Shown: positions 40,531 to 51,500, counted from the first letter of the stretch. The stretch is 64,000 nucleotides of DNA from Rhizomys pruinosus (GCA_009823505.1 VZQC01002896.1:998909-1062908), one strand, 5' to 3'. Notes: generated by a model not told the origin, from the sequence alone. Made by a program: numbers and translations.

Positions 40531-41111
40531 AGTACTAGATGATAAAGTTGGACCACTCAAGCAAAGAATATGAATTTAAAAAACAGGAATGTAAAATGCA
40601 AAAAATATAGAACATAATGAAAAGACCAAATCTCTGCATCATAAGGATAGAAGAATCTCAGGTCAATGGCGTTGACCAGATCTTCAACAGGATTGTAGAA
40701 GAAAGCATCCCTAAATTAAGAAAATACACATAGATACAAGAAGCTCATAGAATAGACAGGACCAGAAAAACTCCCCACAGCATGTCACAGTAAAAACACT
40801 ACATACAGAACCAAGAGATGGTACTGAAAGCTGCTAGAGGAAAACAAGTTACACGGGGAAACCCATGAGAACTGCAGCTGACTTCTCAATGCAAACCTCT
40901 ACGAAGACCCTGAACCAAAGTAGACCCAGCTCTAAACAACCATGGATGCCAACCTCAAATACTTTACCCATAGAATTGTCATAGTCAAAAGGGAAAAATC
41001 TTCCATGACACAAATGAGCTGACAAAATTCATGCTCAAAAACAATACAAAAGCCTGAAGAAATGGATACCCAGTCAAAAGACAGACTATTGGATTAAAAA
41101 ACAAAATTGGA

Positions 41112-41310
41112 GGGCTGGAGTGATGGCCTAGCAGTTAAGAACTCTGACTGCTCTTGCAGAGGACCCAGGTTTGATCCCCAGCACCCACTGTCTTTAACTC
41201 CAGTTCCAGTGGAATCTGACGCTCTCTTTTGACCTCCCGCAGCATTGCACGACACGGGTGTTCCAACCTACATGCAGACAGTACATTCATACAAATAAAA
41301 TTAAAATTGG
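41112..41310 (+). repeat. B2 SINE, internally deleted
   Basis: Lacks the ATGGCGGCTAAGAACC segment. Confidence 0.9.
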
Positions 41311-41520
41311 GGGCTGGAGAGATGGCTCAGCGGTTAAGAACACCGACTGCTCTTGCAGAGGACCCGGGTTCGATTCCCAGCACCCATATGGCGGCTAAAA
41401 ACCATCTTTAACTCCAGTTCCAGGGGAATCCGATGCCCTTTTCTGACCTCCACAGCATTGCATGACACAGGTGCACAAACCTACATGCAGTCAGTACACT
41501 CATACACATAAAAAAAAACC
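41311..41520 (+). repeat. B2 SINE
   Basis: Inserted directly at the A-rich tail of the preceding B2. Confidence 0.93.
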
Positions 41521-41549
41521 TAAATTGGCTGACTCATTTAGGGGAAAAA

Positions 41550-41752
41550 AATTAGAGGATGAAAAGATGGATCAACTATTAAAAGCACTTGCAGAGGACC
41601 AGGGTTTGATTCCCAGCCCCCACATGGTAGCTTACAACTGTCCTAATTCCAGTTGTAGGGGATTGACAACCTCTTTTGACCTATTCAGGCATTGCACAAC
41701 ATGGGTGCACTTACATGAGTATATACTCATACGCATAAAACTTAACAAAAAA
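41550..41752 (+). repeat. B2 SINE, diverged
   Basis: CTATTAAAAGCACTTGCAGA head; third consecutive same-strand B2. Confidence 0.85.
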
Positions 41753-41754
41753 TA

Positions 41755-41895
41755 AAGGCCACATGTGGTGGTGCACGCCTTCAATCCCAGCACTTAGGAG
41801 GCAAAGGCAGGCAGATCTTTGAGTTCAAGGCCAGCCTGGTCTACATAGTGAGTTTCAGGACAGCTGGGGCTGCAGGAAGACCCTGTCTGAAAAAA
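41755..41895 (+). repeat. B1 SINE
   Basis: GCCACATGTGGTGGTGCACG start. Confidence 0.92.
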
Positions 41896-42027
41896 GTCTC
41901 CTTGTGTCTTCCTCGATCTCTCTCTTCCCAGATTTAAGGTTTTTCATTAAACAGGTCTTTAATGTCCTTTAAGTGTATTACCAGATATTTTATTACTTGA
42001 GGGTATAAGACTGTTTCCATTAATTCT
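41896..42027 (-). mobile_element. L1 ORF2 fragment at the edge of the paralogous block
   Basis: GTCTTCCTCGATCTCTCTCT and AGATATTTTATTACTTGAGG match L1 text seen near 17160. Confidence 0.65.
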
Positions 42028-42116
42028 TTCCAATTTGGAAGAAGCTTCCCAGTAAAGCTGGAGGGATGAAACAGTGGATATGCAGAGCTGAATGCAGTGC
42101 TGGTCTGGCTTCCTAG

Positions 42117-42479
42117 GGCATTATCATCTGGTAAAGACCAGTCCAGTGGGCCATCATTGTCAGATAGGCTACCCTCCCTGAGATGCAGCTCACCATCACT
42201 GTAGACATGCAAAGAAACCTCAAAGTGTCGAACTGTCACAACAGGGCCGCTCTGGCTGCTCATTCCCTTATGGACATTCTACTTTGAAAGCTTTTTTGTT
42301 TTGTTTTGTTTCGAGATATGGTCTCCCTGTAGCCCCAGCTGTCCTAGAACTCACTCTGTACACCAGGCTGGCCTTGAACTCACAAAGATCCCCCTGCCTC
42401 CCAGGTGCTAGGATTAAAGGCATGCACCACCACGCCCAGCTTGAAAGCTTTTCTTACAAAAGATGACTCACTTCTGCTG
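42117..42479 (+). pseudogene. Decayed paralogue of Fbxw exon 5, split by a B1
   Basis: Matches exon 5 from acceptor CCTAG to donor GTGAGT, with CCCTCCCTGAGATGCAGCTC preserved. Reading in frame, codon 6 is TAA directly after ATC TGG, so it is non-coding. A minus-strand B1 (42296-42440) sits inside it with a 12-bp target duplication TTGAAAGCTTTT. Confidence 0.85.
42296..42440 (-). repeat. B1 SINE inside pseudo-exon 5
   Basis: TSD TTGAAAGCTTTT at 42284-42295 and 42441-42452. Confidence 0.95.
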
Positions 42480-43231
42480 GTGAGTGACCCCAAATCTGGT
42501 TAGGAGCACAGAACAGAATGCCATTTGCCTTGGTTTCCCATTACTGTCCATCTCAATCTGTCATCTTGGAGTATCCCTGCTTACCTGAGACCCAAGCACA
42601 GCGTAAGTCAATGTTGGCCGTGGAAGCTTCCATACCATCTTGGCTTTTGACATACCTCACAAACATTTCCAGTCATTCTTTTAAAAACAATAAAAAGCAA
42701 CTTCCTGGAGGCTGAGGAGATGCATTAGTGGGGAAGGGTTCCTGCTGTGCAGGCATGATGACCTGAGTTGGGTTGCAACCCTACACACACATGGAAAGCA
42801 GGACGTAGCAGATGCACCTGTATGCAAAGCACTGTGGGGAACCAAGAAAGAAGGATCCAATGGGCTTGCTGGCAGCCAGTCTAGTCTATGTTCTGTGAGA
42901 GACTCTATCTCAAGGAACTAGAGAAGAAAGTGATGGAGCAGGACACCCACATCCTCCTCAGGCCTCCATGTGTGCACAGACTTGCACACCTGCATACATT
43001 TGGATATGCTACCCCACTCCCTCACAAATACGCAAACTTTCCTAAATCATTTCAATCCATAGCGCATATGTAAAATGTATATTATTGTTGAGTCCATGAA
43101 CTCAGACAAGGACAATGTAGAAAAAGATTTTAATTTTGTCAGACGTTGAACAGAAAGATTAGTGTTGATGTCCCAGTGAGTCCTTGGGAAGAGTGCTTAG
43201 AACGTCTTTTCTGTATAGATTTACTTACAAT

Positions 43232-43386
43232 TTTTTCTTTGGCCTTTTTTGAGACAGGATCTCCCTGTAGCCCCAGCTGTCCTGGAACTCGATATATAGA
43301 CCAGGCTGGCCTTGAACTCACAGAGATCCACCTGCCTCTACCTCCTGAGTGCTGGGATTAAAGCCATGTACCGCCATGCCCAGCTT
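43232..43386 (-). repeat. B1 SINE
   Basis: GAGACAGGATCTCCCTGTAG to TACCGCCATGCCCAGCTT. Confidence 0.92.
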
Positions 43387-43593
43387 GCATTACAACTTCT
43401 TAACCATTGAGTCATTTCTCCAGCTAAGAACGTCTTATTCTGTGGGATCATCCCAATCATGCCAAGAGGGAGGCTGGTCAGAGATTTGGATCTCCATCAT
43501 GAGACTGAAGAAATCTCAGAGCTGACAGTGCTTCCCCCTTTCTACTTTAGGATTTTGTGTTTTTCTATTGATATGCTGCTGCTTTTATTTCAG

Positions 43594-43824
43594 GTGGGCA
43601 AATTCACAGGTCACATCTACACATTGATTTACAGGTCACATCTACACATTGATTCACAGGTCACATCTACACATTGATTCACAGGTCACATCTACACATT
43701 GATGCTGCCCAAATTAAAGTATCTTTGTACTGAGTATTTAAATATGGTGTTTAATTTCCACACTGCTCTCCTGAGAATAAATGAGCCTTTGCATGTAAGA
43801 CACATCCTCATTTTCTTCCCAAAG
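43594..43824 (+). pseudogene. Decayed paralogue of Fbxw exon 6 with internal 25-bp tandem expansion
   Basis: Acceptor TTTATTTCAG and the 3' part (CTGCTCTCCTGAGAATAAAT, then GCATGTAAGACACATCC) match exon 6. The segment TCACAGGTCACATCTACACA is repeated four times at 25-bp spacing and shifts frame into TGA. Confidence 0.85.
43603..43702. repeat. 25-bp tandem repeat (x4) in pseudo-exon 6
   Basis: Unit contains TCACAGGTCACATCTACACA. Confidence 0.95.
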
Positions 43825-44458
43825 GTATTCTGGGAACTTCAACCTCAGGATGGGAGGGGCAAGTTAGGAGGACCCTGAGGAGCTCTGCACCTCAAGGATG
43901 ACCAGGCATCCTGCTCCCTCTAAGACTCTATCCTAAGTAGAAACCCTTCCAACATCAAGAACTGACACCCTTGGAAGCAGACACATTTAGTCACGATGGC
44001 AAATATTTTTTAATTTAGAGTCACTTCCCTTTCCATGCCCGCTACCCCACCTGAGTTCCTGCACTCTGCCATACATGTCTTGCATCTTTTTCTGAATCTT
44101 TCCAGTTTTTTTTTTCAAAGCAGAAGCTTATTGTTTTGGGGAGAACTTTACTATGTCGGTCTTTTTCTCCCCATTCATATACATCTATATATATATTATA
44201 GTATATATATATATTTACAAGATTATATATAATCAAATCTAGATCCATGTCCCCACCCTACCCCCCACCCCACCAGAGCTCATGCATTCTGCCAAACATG
44301 CTTTTCATCTCTTCTCTCAGGCTTTCTCAAAATTCTCCATGTGGAAGTTGACTGTTTTGAGCAGAAGTTCACCATTTAAGTCAGTTCTTTGATGTAGTCC
44401 CTTCTGTTGTTGTTGTTTCCAATATGCATCACTCCCAATTACTTGGACAAAAGCTCAA

Positions 44459-44612
44459 GGGGCCGTGCGGTGGCACACGCCTTTAATCCTAGCACTTGGG
44501 AGGCAGAGGCAGGCAGATCTTTGTGAGTTCAAGGCCAGCCCGGTCTACAGAGTAAGTTCCAGGACAGCTGGGGCTACAGGGAGACCCTGTCTCAAAAAGA
44601 CAAAAAAAAAAA
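44459..44612 (+). repeat. B1 SINE in the L1
   Basis: GGCCGTGCGGTGGCACACGC start, near consensus. Confidence 0.93.
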
Positions 44613-45084
44613 ATAATAATATATAATACAACTAGGTAATTGGCACTAGCATCCACAGATGAGGGATACCATTCATGGTTTGTTTTCCTGGGACTGTGTT
44701 CTTCACTCAGCATGATATCTTCTAGCTCCAGCCATTTTCCTGCAAAGCTCATGTCATCTTTCTTTACCTCTGCATAGAACGCCATTGTGTAGATGTACCA
44801 CATTTTCTCTATCCACTTGTCAGTTGAGGGGCATTTGGGTTGGTTCCAGCTCCTTGCTATTGTGAAGAGAGCTGCAATAAACATGGCCGTGCATGTATCT
44901 CTGCGGTAAGATGAGTCTTGAGGGTACATACCCAGGAGAGGTATGGCTGGGTCAGGTGGCAAGTTCATTCCAAGTCTTCCAAGGGTTCTCCACACTGCTT
45001 TCCATAGTGGCTGCACGAGTTTACATTCCCACCAGAAGTGGATGATTCCCCCCATTCTTTTGTTGTTGTTCTCTCCAACTTGTA

Positions 45085-45170
45085 TTACATATATATATAT
45101 ATATATATATATACATACATAAACATATATATATACATACATACATACATACATACATACATACACATAT
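45085..45170. repeat. (TA)n/(CATA)n microsatellite
   Basis: ATATAT then ACATACATACATACAT. Confidence 0.96.
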
Positions 45171-46654
45171 CACCTGAGTTTGAAGATTTTCTTTTTTTTT
45201 GTTTTTTGCTGAAAGATGTCATGTTTTCCCCAAGGAAGAGCTTGAAGATTCCTCCTTGGCAAGCCCAACCAACCATCAATCCTGCCCCCATGCTCCACAC
45301 TGGGGTCCCTCCCCCCCATGGTCACCCAAATGAGGTCCAGCAAACATGCATCCTGTCTTGATCTTCCTGCATTGTCCTCCATGACACAGCCTGGGTAGTC
45401 CAACAATGGCAGTCTACACTCTGTCTGAAGAGACTGAAATCCCAGTAGCCGCTCAGTCCACAAGCTGGATATCTCAGTAGTCCCCATCTGACATTGAAGG
45501 TTTGGAGGATTCTTGGAGAGACGAGTCTTCAGTCCATATTGGAGGGTTAAAAAGCCGTGCCTCATGTCTTCAAAGAGTGGCAAAAGCAGTGGCAGCCACA
45601 GAGTAGATGCACTTACCAGTAAGAACTGAAGATAGGCCAAACAACAGTGCTCTCTCTCTCTCTCTTTTATTTTTTGTCTATTTGCTAAGATCTCAAGTTT
45701 TATATCTGAAGTGTAATTTCTCAGACCTTACTGATTAATTATTTCTGGTAATACTTTCCTTTTGGATTCTTAAGGCCACACAGCCCATATTAACCAAGGT
45801 TTTTGTTTTCTCAAGGGAAGGGTCACTCAGTTTGGAGGTTTTTTTGTTTGTTTTTTGGTAGGGAGCCCCTGGCTCCTTTTGGCTTTTTATTTACCAGTTC
45901 TATCCACTCGAGGACAAAGTCAGGTCTTGCTAGACCAGTCTGCTTCCCTTTTTGAAGCATGAGCAGTCTTTCCTCTTTATAGACTGGACACTGGCTGATG
46001 TCCCATTAGTGGATCTCCAAGACCTCCCTGCACAGGAAGACTGGTGACCCACATTTGCAGGACATTTCAAGAGGTGCCTCCATGCATAGTCCTCTGAGAC
46101 TTAGTTGACCACTGAAGGCAAGGAACAAAGTTATCTCCAAGGTCCCTCAGCCAAATTGGGCATTAAGTATGGTCATTAAGCACCCAGAAAGGCTAAGTTA
46201 CACCAGCCTGATACATCACACCTATACTAAAACTGTATCTTCTGAAAACAAACTGTGTTATTTCCATATCCTATTTCTTGATTTGCATTTTTCCATTTTA
46301 ACTTTATGTTACTCTAAAGTATGTATACATGCCCACCATCATATACCAAAAATCCATAGTCTGACCTGGCAGCCCTGTTCCCTGTGCCTGAGCTGGTCTG
46401 GCAGAGGGCAAATATTTATTAGTGTGTTTGTAAGGCCTGGCTCAGCCAGGGGATGAAGGAGGGAAAGAGCTGTCTGGATCGTCATGTCTGCTTTCCTAAC
46501 TTCCATCTACCTGACTAGAAAGTGGAGAAATAAAAGTGAATAAAATGGCATCAATCAGCCCAGAGGACATCCTTGGCCTCCGAGCAGCTCATTTGTCTCT
46601 TGGTTCCCATGGACTGGGCACCAGAGAAGGAGTTAAAAGGGAAAGTGGGCAAAA

Positions 46655-46812
46655 CAGTGCTGGGTGTAGACATGGTCCATAATCCCAGCCCCAGGTGGGG
46701 GGGGGGGCGATTCCAGGGGCTCCAGAGAATGCAGAGTCCAATGGAAGGAAGATTGGATTGCTGTGAGTTCAAGACCAGACTGGGATAAATAAAGAGACCC
46801 TGTCTCAATGCC
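46655..46812 (+). repeat. Diverged B1, paralogue of 30262-30398
   Basis: CATGGTCCATAATCCCAGCC; contains a G run at 46698-46707. Confidence 0.65.
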
Positions 46813-46829
46813 TCCTCACTTGAGAAAAA

Positions 46830-46830
<1 letters not shown>

Positions 46831-46888
<58 letters not shown>
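46831..46888. repeat. (GA)n microsatellite
   Basis: About 58 bp of pure GA. Confidence 0.97.
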
Positions 46889-46890
<2 letters not shown>

Positions 46891-47455
46891 CTAAACAAAA
46901 TAAATCCAAGGGGGGAAAGACCTTTTACTAGTTCTCTGAGAAAGGAAAATCTACTTAACCAAGCTCAGTCTGATGAGAAGTCCCGTGTGGCAGGATGAGT
47001 GTGTAACCCTGTGACCTGCATCAGGGACTCCATCTATCTGTGACTATGGCAGGGGCAAGAACACTGCAGGTTACTCACACACTGAAAAGAAGCAGGGACT
47101 GCTCAGCCCACCCTAGGATGAAGAGCAGAGCCAGCCACACAAGGATGCGTTCCTAAGGACACACCTGGAGTCCCTCGTGTGCCAAGCTGCTGTACTGTCC
47201 ATCTTCGCCAACAGGACCTCCAGGTGCTGGACTGTCCAGCTCCCCTTTGGCTTCCTGCTCAGAGACTTGGTGGTGGGGAAACCTGGAAAGGCTTCTTAGA
47301 ACCCTCATTAGTACCCTCCCCTGCTTTAGGAGAGGATCTCAATGAATGAGCAGGGTCTTGTGACCTAGTTACTTTTGGGCAAGCATAGGCCTAAGATGGA
47401 AAAGTAACGAAAGGGTATACTTTGAATGATCTGTCTCAGGGAAGAGAAAGTCTAG

Positions 47456-47585
47456 AGGTTTTTGGGGGGAGAGGTATTTTTGAGACAGGGTCTCCCTGTG
47501 GCTCCAGCTGGCCTGGAACTTGCTATTTAGACCAGGCTGGCCTTAAACTCACAGAGATCCACTTGCCTCTGCTTCTGAGTGCTGG
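47456..47585 (-). repeat. B1 SINE
   Basis: TSD GAGAAAGTCTAG at 47444-47455 and 47586-47597; lacks the first ~25 bp of a B1. Confidence 0.93.
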
Positions 47586-47597
47586 GAGAAAGTCTAG

Positions 47598-47955
47598 TTT
47601 CTACAGCTTGCTTTGGAGAGAAAGAGAGGAGCCCAGGACCTATGGACAGAAAACTAGTTGGGCAGAATGAAAAATGTGGTCTCCCCAGAGTTCTCAGAAT
47701 CAAATTTAACAGCCCTGTTTGTGTGAAAATCCCAACTTCTGAGGAAGAGGATGTTTGCAGTCAGACTTGGTTCTGGCTAGTGTGGCAGACTACCGTGTAG
47801 AACAAATGATGCTCCTGAGACGTCCGCTGTGGGTCAGCTGGAGGCTGCAACATCAGCACTGTAAACAGCCGAATACACGTGGATGGAGAGATCATAGATC
47901 TTGGAGGAAATCCTAAGAATGTCACATCCCTAGACTAATGTAACTTCTTACTAAG
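47598..47955. other. Unrecognised non-coding sequence
   Basis: No repeat or gene recognised; short ORFs only. Confidence 0.35.
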
Positions 47956-47959
47956 TGCA

Positions 47960-48800
47960 AAATATGCATCTTTATATTTACAGACAAGTATCCCAGTCAC
48001 CACTCATCAAAGGAGCTTCTTTTGCACTAGATGAAGACTACTGCAGAGTGCCACAACTGATCACACACAGACGTTGTCTGTGAATTACCCAAGCCTAAGC
48101 AGCACATCCACCATGCAGCCTCTACACCCAAGGCTCATGCAACATAAAACAAGGGACCAAGAGGAAACTACTGAATCTCTTAACTCTCTTTAAGGAAGCC
48201 CCTCAATCAGCAGAGGGCCAGGAAACCAAAAGGTCACAAATGGCCAAACCAGGAGATTAGGAGCCTGCAGAGTGTGGGTCCTTGGACAGGACTCCTATAT
48301 TAAGTTTCACTCACCCAGGGATCAGGGACCACTGAGGAAGAGGGGGCAGAAAGATTGGAAGAGCCAGGGAGTTGATGCAAGACCATATGAAAATAGAATC
48401 CTCCAAGCTCCTGGGACCCTGCTCATACGAGCCCACAGCAATGGTGTCAGCATGCACAAGACCCATGCAAGCTCAACCAGACAAAAACCCAGCACTGCAC
48501 TGAAGAAATATGCCGCAGAACGCAATCTTACCTGAAGAAATATTGGCAGCTGATTACTGCTGGGTAAGGAAGAGCTGGCCTTCTTAAAGTGAGGGACTCT
48601 GGATAGGTTGACTAGAGCTCAGTGGATGAACCTGCACTGAGGAACAGCCAGGGATACTAATTTGGCAAAATAGGCCTTAACGCAAATGAAAGAATGTATG
48701 AATTCCACTGGGGGGCTGTAGAAGGGTGCCAATGGAGAAAGGGGTGATTAAGATTGACTGAGATTTTATGTATAAAATACATAAAAATTCTATTAAAAAT
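47960..48800 (+). mobile_element. L1 3' UTR-like fragment
   Basis: ACAAGTATCCCAGTCACCAC, GGGGGCAGAAAGATTGGAAG and CAATGGTGTCAGCATG are phrases of old rodent L1 (Lx-type) 3' UTRs. It ends in TATAAAATACATAAAAATTC. Confidence 0.6.
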
Positions 48801-48924
48801 AATTTTTTAAAATTTTAAGTTATAAAATAGAAACTTAAATCTGTTTTTGTTTTACCTAATTGAAGTGACTAAACCTCTTAACATTCCACTGCATTTAATA
48901 TTAACAAAAATTTCATATTAGAAT

Positions 48925-48925
48925 T

Positions 48926-48969
<44 letters not shown>

Positions 48970-48976
48970 TGTGTGT
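48925..48976. repeat. (TG)n microsatellite
   Basis: TG run with two interruptions at its right end. Confidence 0.96.
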
Positions 48977-49074
48977 TCTCCTCTTTGGGTAGATAGGTGC
49001 CTGTGCATATGTGTATGCATGAGTGTCAAGGCCACAGGTTGGCATCAGATACCTCCTCAACCACTCTCCACCTT

Positions 49075-49250
49075 ATTTTTATTACGTTTCTAGTGATTTG
49101 TGTATGTGAGGTTAGGGGCACATGGGTGCCACAGTGGGAGGTCAGAGGACAACTTTGGGAGTGGGTTCTCTTCTTCTACCATGTGGAATGATCTCAGGGA
49201 TCAAGTGTGGTAGAAGCACCTGCATTTGCTAAGCCATCTTGTTGCCCCCC
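49075..49250 (-). repeat. Old B3-type SINE
   Basis: GGAGGTCAGAGGACAACTTT to GCTAAGCCATCTTGTTGCC. Confidence 0.75.
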
Positions 49251-49277
49251 CCCCAACATTTTTTAAAATGTACAGAG

Positions 49278-49423
49278 ATGACTGGATGCGGTGGCATACA
49301 CCTTTAATTTCAGCACTCAGGAGACAGAAGCAAGTGGATCTCTGTGAATTCAAGTCCAGCCTGGTCTGAATAGTACAGCTAGAGCTACAGGGAGATCCTG
49401 TCTCAAAAAAAAAAAAAAAAACT
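49278..49423 (+). repeat. B1 SINE
   Basis: GGATGCGGTGGCATACACC start. Confidence 0.9.
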
Positions 49424-49433
49424 ATACAGAGGT

Positions 49434-49590
49434 GCTGGGCATGGTGCCACACACCTTTAATCCAGCATTTAGGAGGCAGAGGCAGGCAGATTTCTGTAAG
49501 ACTGAGGCCAGCCTGGTCTACATAGTGAGTTCCAAGCCAGCTGTAGCTACAAGGATACCCTATCTCAAAAAGACAAAAAAAAATACAAAG
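49434..49590 (+). repeat. B1 SINE
   Basis: GCTGGGCATGGTGCCACACA start, 10 bp after the preceding B1 tail. Confidence 0.9.
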
Positions 49591-49596
49591 ATATCT

Positions 49597-50620
49597 CTAT
49601 TTTTTATTGAACTGTTCTTGGGCAATTTCACCATATACAACAATGCATGCTGACTACGCTCACCCTGCCCTCCTCGTCTACCACTGTACATGCCTCCGTC
49701 TGCTCAATTCTCTTTCACACTCATATCTATTCATTTTGTTTTATTATCCACTAAGGTTAACCAGGGCTATCTGCATGACGGGGTTTGCAGCTGTCCACTG
49801 GTGTAGAGTTGCCTTTTGGCAGAAGCACTTAGGGAATCAGCAGTCTCCAGCCTGGACTCCTGCTTGCCTGTGAAAACCTGCCTGGAATCCATTGTCTTTG
49901 ATGCTTTGAGCAAAGCATTGTCACATTCCGTAATGATCTGGAGTATATGGCCTGAAATCCTGCTTGTCCCAATCCCCAATTCTGTATGTCCCAACCCCCA
50001 CGAGGTCCTGTATAAAAATCCTGGATTATAGCAATAAACCAAGTTATTTTCCTCATGAAATTGCTCCCCGTCTTGTCTGAATCCATCTCTTCTTTATTCT
50101 CTCTCTCTCTTTCTCGCTCCTATTCTATTGGGCCTCGCTTCTAGTTCCTCCCCCCTCTACCAGGGCTTAGACCTCGGTTCTTTGAGCCCTGGTCCAGGGA
50201 GAAAGAACACCTGGTGGAAGACAGCACGTGCATGATAACTTAATTCCTACACACTGGAGCCTGGTGGGCTCAGCAGTTGGTACTCAAGGAAGATAGTGCC
50301 TCCCCTTCTTCCAGAATCTGTCACTCGCCAACAGTTCATTGGTAAAGGGGAGAGCCCTAGGAGCCACTCCCTCTTTCATGGCAGATCATTGACAAGGCCA
50401 GTCTTGCATGTCCTTGTGTGGATAACCACAGATGTTATGAGTTCATGATTACAGTGGCTGAATGGAATCCAAAGGATGGCATTTCACAGTCCTTCACCCA
50501 TCTTCCTGCTCTTACATACTTCCCACCCTTCTTCCCCAATGTTTCCTAAGCCTTAAAGTGCAGAGGTGTAAATGTCTTGTTTAGAGCTAAGCCAACAAAT
50601 GTCGCTTATTCTCAGCATCT
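49597..50620 (-). mobile_element. L1 3' UTR split by a solo LTR
   Basis: Left part 49597-49801 (TAACCAGGGCTATCTGCATG) and right part 50252-50620 (GGAGCCTGGTGGGCTCAGCA) read as one continuous L1 3' UTR once the LTR is removed. Confidence 0.75.
49802..50251 (+). mobile_element. ERVK-type solo LTR, 450 bp
   Basis: Begins TGTAG and ends CTACA, an inverted terminal repeat with the canonical TG...CA. The 6-bp direct repeat CACTGG (49796-49801, 50252-50257) is the target duplication length of class II/ERVK elements. It carries TATAAAA (50011-50017) and AATAAA (50033-50038), giving plus orientation, and a TC-rich U5. There is no internal proviral sequence, so it is a product of LTR-LTR recombination and cannot encode protein. 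Confidence 0.88.
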
Positions 50621-50730
50621 TGGGCAGCCATGAGTGTCTGCATTCTCCTCTGTTCATAGTAAAGAGACTTCTCTGATTAAGAATGAGAGCAGTTTTTGGT
50701 TTTTTTTTTTTTTTGTTTTTTTTTTTTTTT

Positions 50731-50876
50731 TGGTCTTTTTGAGACAGGGTCTCCCTGTAGCCCCAGCTGTCCTGGAACTCACTCTGTAGACTAGGCTGGC
50801 CTTGAACTCACAAAGATCTGCCTGCCTCTGCCTCCCAAGTACGAGGATTAAAGGCGCGCGCCACCACGCCCGGCAA
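50731..50876 (-). repeat. B1 SINE
   Basis: Near consensus, ends CGCGCCACCACGCCCGGC; one of the youngest-looking B1s. Confidence 0.94.
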
Positions 50877-50879
50877 GAG

Positions 50880-51285
50880 CAGCTTTTGTATATGGTTAGA
50901 AGCACTGATATTTAGAAGGCAGTTTGATTCTCTGCCAATTCAGGTAAACAACAGTATTAAGTTCTCTACTTGAACCTATGACTCCTCAGGCCTGTTAGCT
51001 TAGTTTACAGTCCCAGGCTTGGTTCCCTTCCCTAAACCCTGACCTCTACAACCACTCCATCATTGGAATGGGCCTCGATCCAATCAGAGGGCAGTTGCTT
51101 ACCCCACAGTCAGCCTCCATTTCACAGGTGGCCATGTTTTCTGGGTCATAGGTTGGCATCTGGGCATGATCAGTGACGCCTTTCCCCCACAGCAGCCCTC
51201 TTAGAACCCTGTGGTGGTTTGAGTGCTTGTCAACAGAAAGGAAGTTTCCAGTTCAGTTTGACCTACTTTCTCTCTTTCTTTCTTT
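50880..51285. other. Unrecognised non-coding sequence
   Basis: No feature seen. Confidence 0.35.
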
Positions 51286-51289
51286 CTTA

Positions 51290-51500
51290 TTTTTTTTTAA
51301 TATTTTATCATTTTTATTTTATGTCCATAAGTGTGACTGTTCACACAATCCCCTCAAAGGTCAGAAGAAGGAGTCACATCCCTTGGAACTAGAGTTATGG
51401 ACAGTTGGTTGTTAGCCACCATGTACATGCTGAGACTCAACCCTGGGTCCTCTGCAAGAGCAGCCAATGTTCCTAGGTGCTGAGCCATCTCTCCAGACCT
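51290..51500 (-). repeat. B2/B3 SINE
   Basis: AAAGGTCAGAAGAAGGAGTC to GAGCCATCTCTCCAGACC. Confidence 0.88.

Larger units (their letters stand above)
39640..41105 (+). mobile_element. HAL1-like (half-L1) element, copy 2
   Basis: Longer than copy 1. Contains GGTACTGAAAGCTGCTAGAG and CAGCTGACTTCTCAATGCAA, matching the ORF1 C-terminal domain region of L1/HAL1. B2 (39977-40228) and B1 (40371-40530) are inserted. No open frame remains. It begins 240 bp after the Fbxw stop codon. Confidence 0.7.
44009..46406 (-). mobile_element. L1-rich insertion with 11-bp target duplication
   Basis: GGCAAATATTT at 43998-44008 and 46407-46417 flank it, and paralogous sequence resumes on both sides. It holds L1 3' UTR (44020-44450) and the ORF2 C-terminus (about 44650-45060, reading WWECKLVQPLWKAVWR and TMAFYAEVKKDDMSF). 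45170-46400 is L1-like or unassigned sequence containing an L1 3' phrase also seen next to the U6 copy. Confidence 0.75.
42028..47212 (+). pseudogene. Truncated paralogous Fbxw block (end of intron 4 to end of intron 6)
   Basis: Colinear with 27190-30705: both exons and the flanking intron sequence (for example 46925-47212 versus 30422-30705) can be aligned by eye. Similarity ends at 47212, about 20 bases short of where the exon 7 acceptor would be; exons 7-10 are absent. Older SINEs (28255/42725 and 30262/46655) are shared and so predate the duplication. A 2.4-kb L1-rich insertion (44009-46406) is unique to this copy. Confidence 0.8.

Noticed and set aside
44489..45166. 225-aa minus-strand ORF as a gene
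   Set aside because: It is the C-terminal end of L1 ORF2 joined to an AT microsatellite and part of a B1.
42028..47212. A second working Fbxw gene
   Set aside because: Premature stop in exon 5, B1 insertion, frameshifting repeat in exon 6 and no exons 1-4 or 7-10.
49767..50086. ORFs of 71-91 aa as retroviral coding remnants
   Set aside because: They lie within the solo LTR, which is non-coding.
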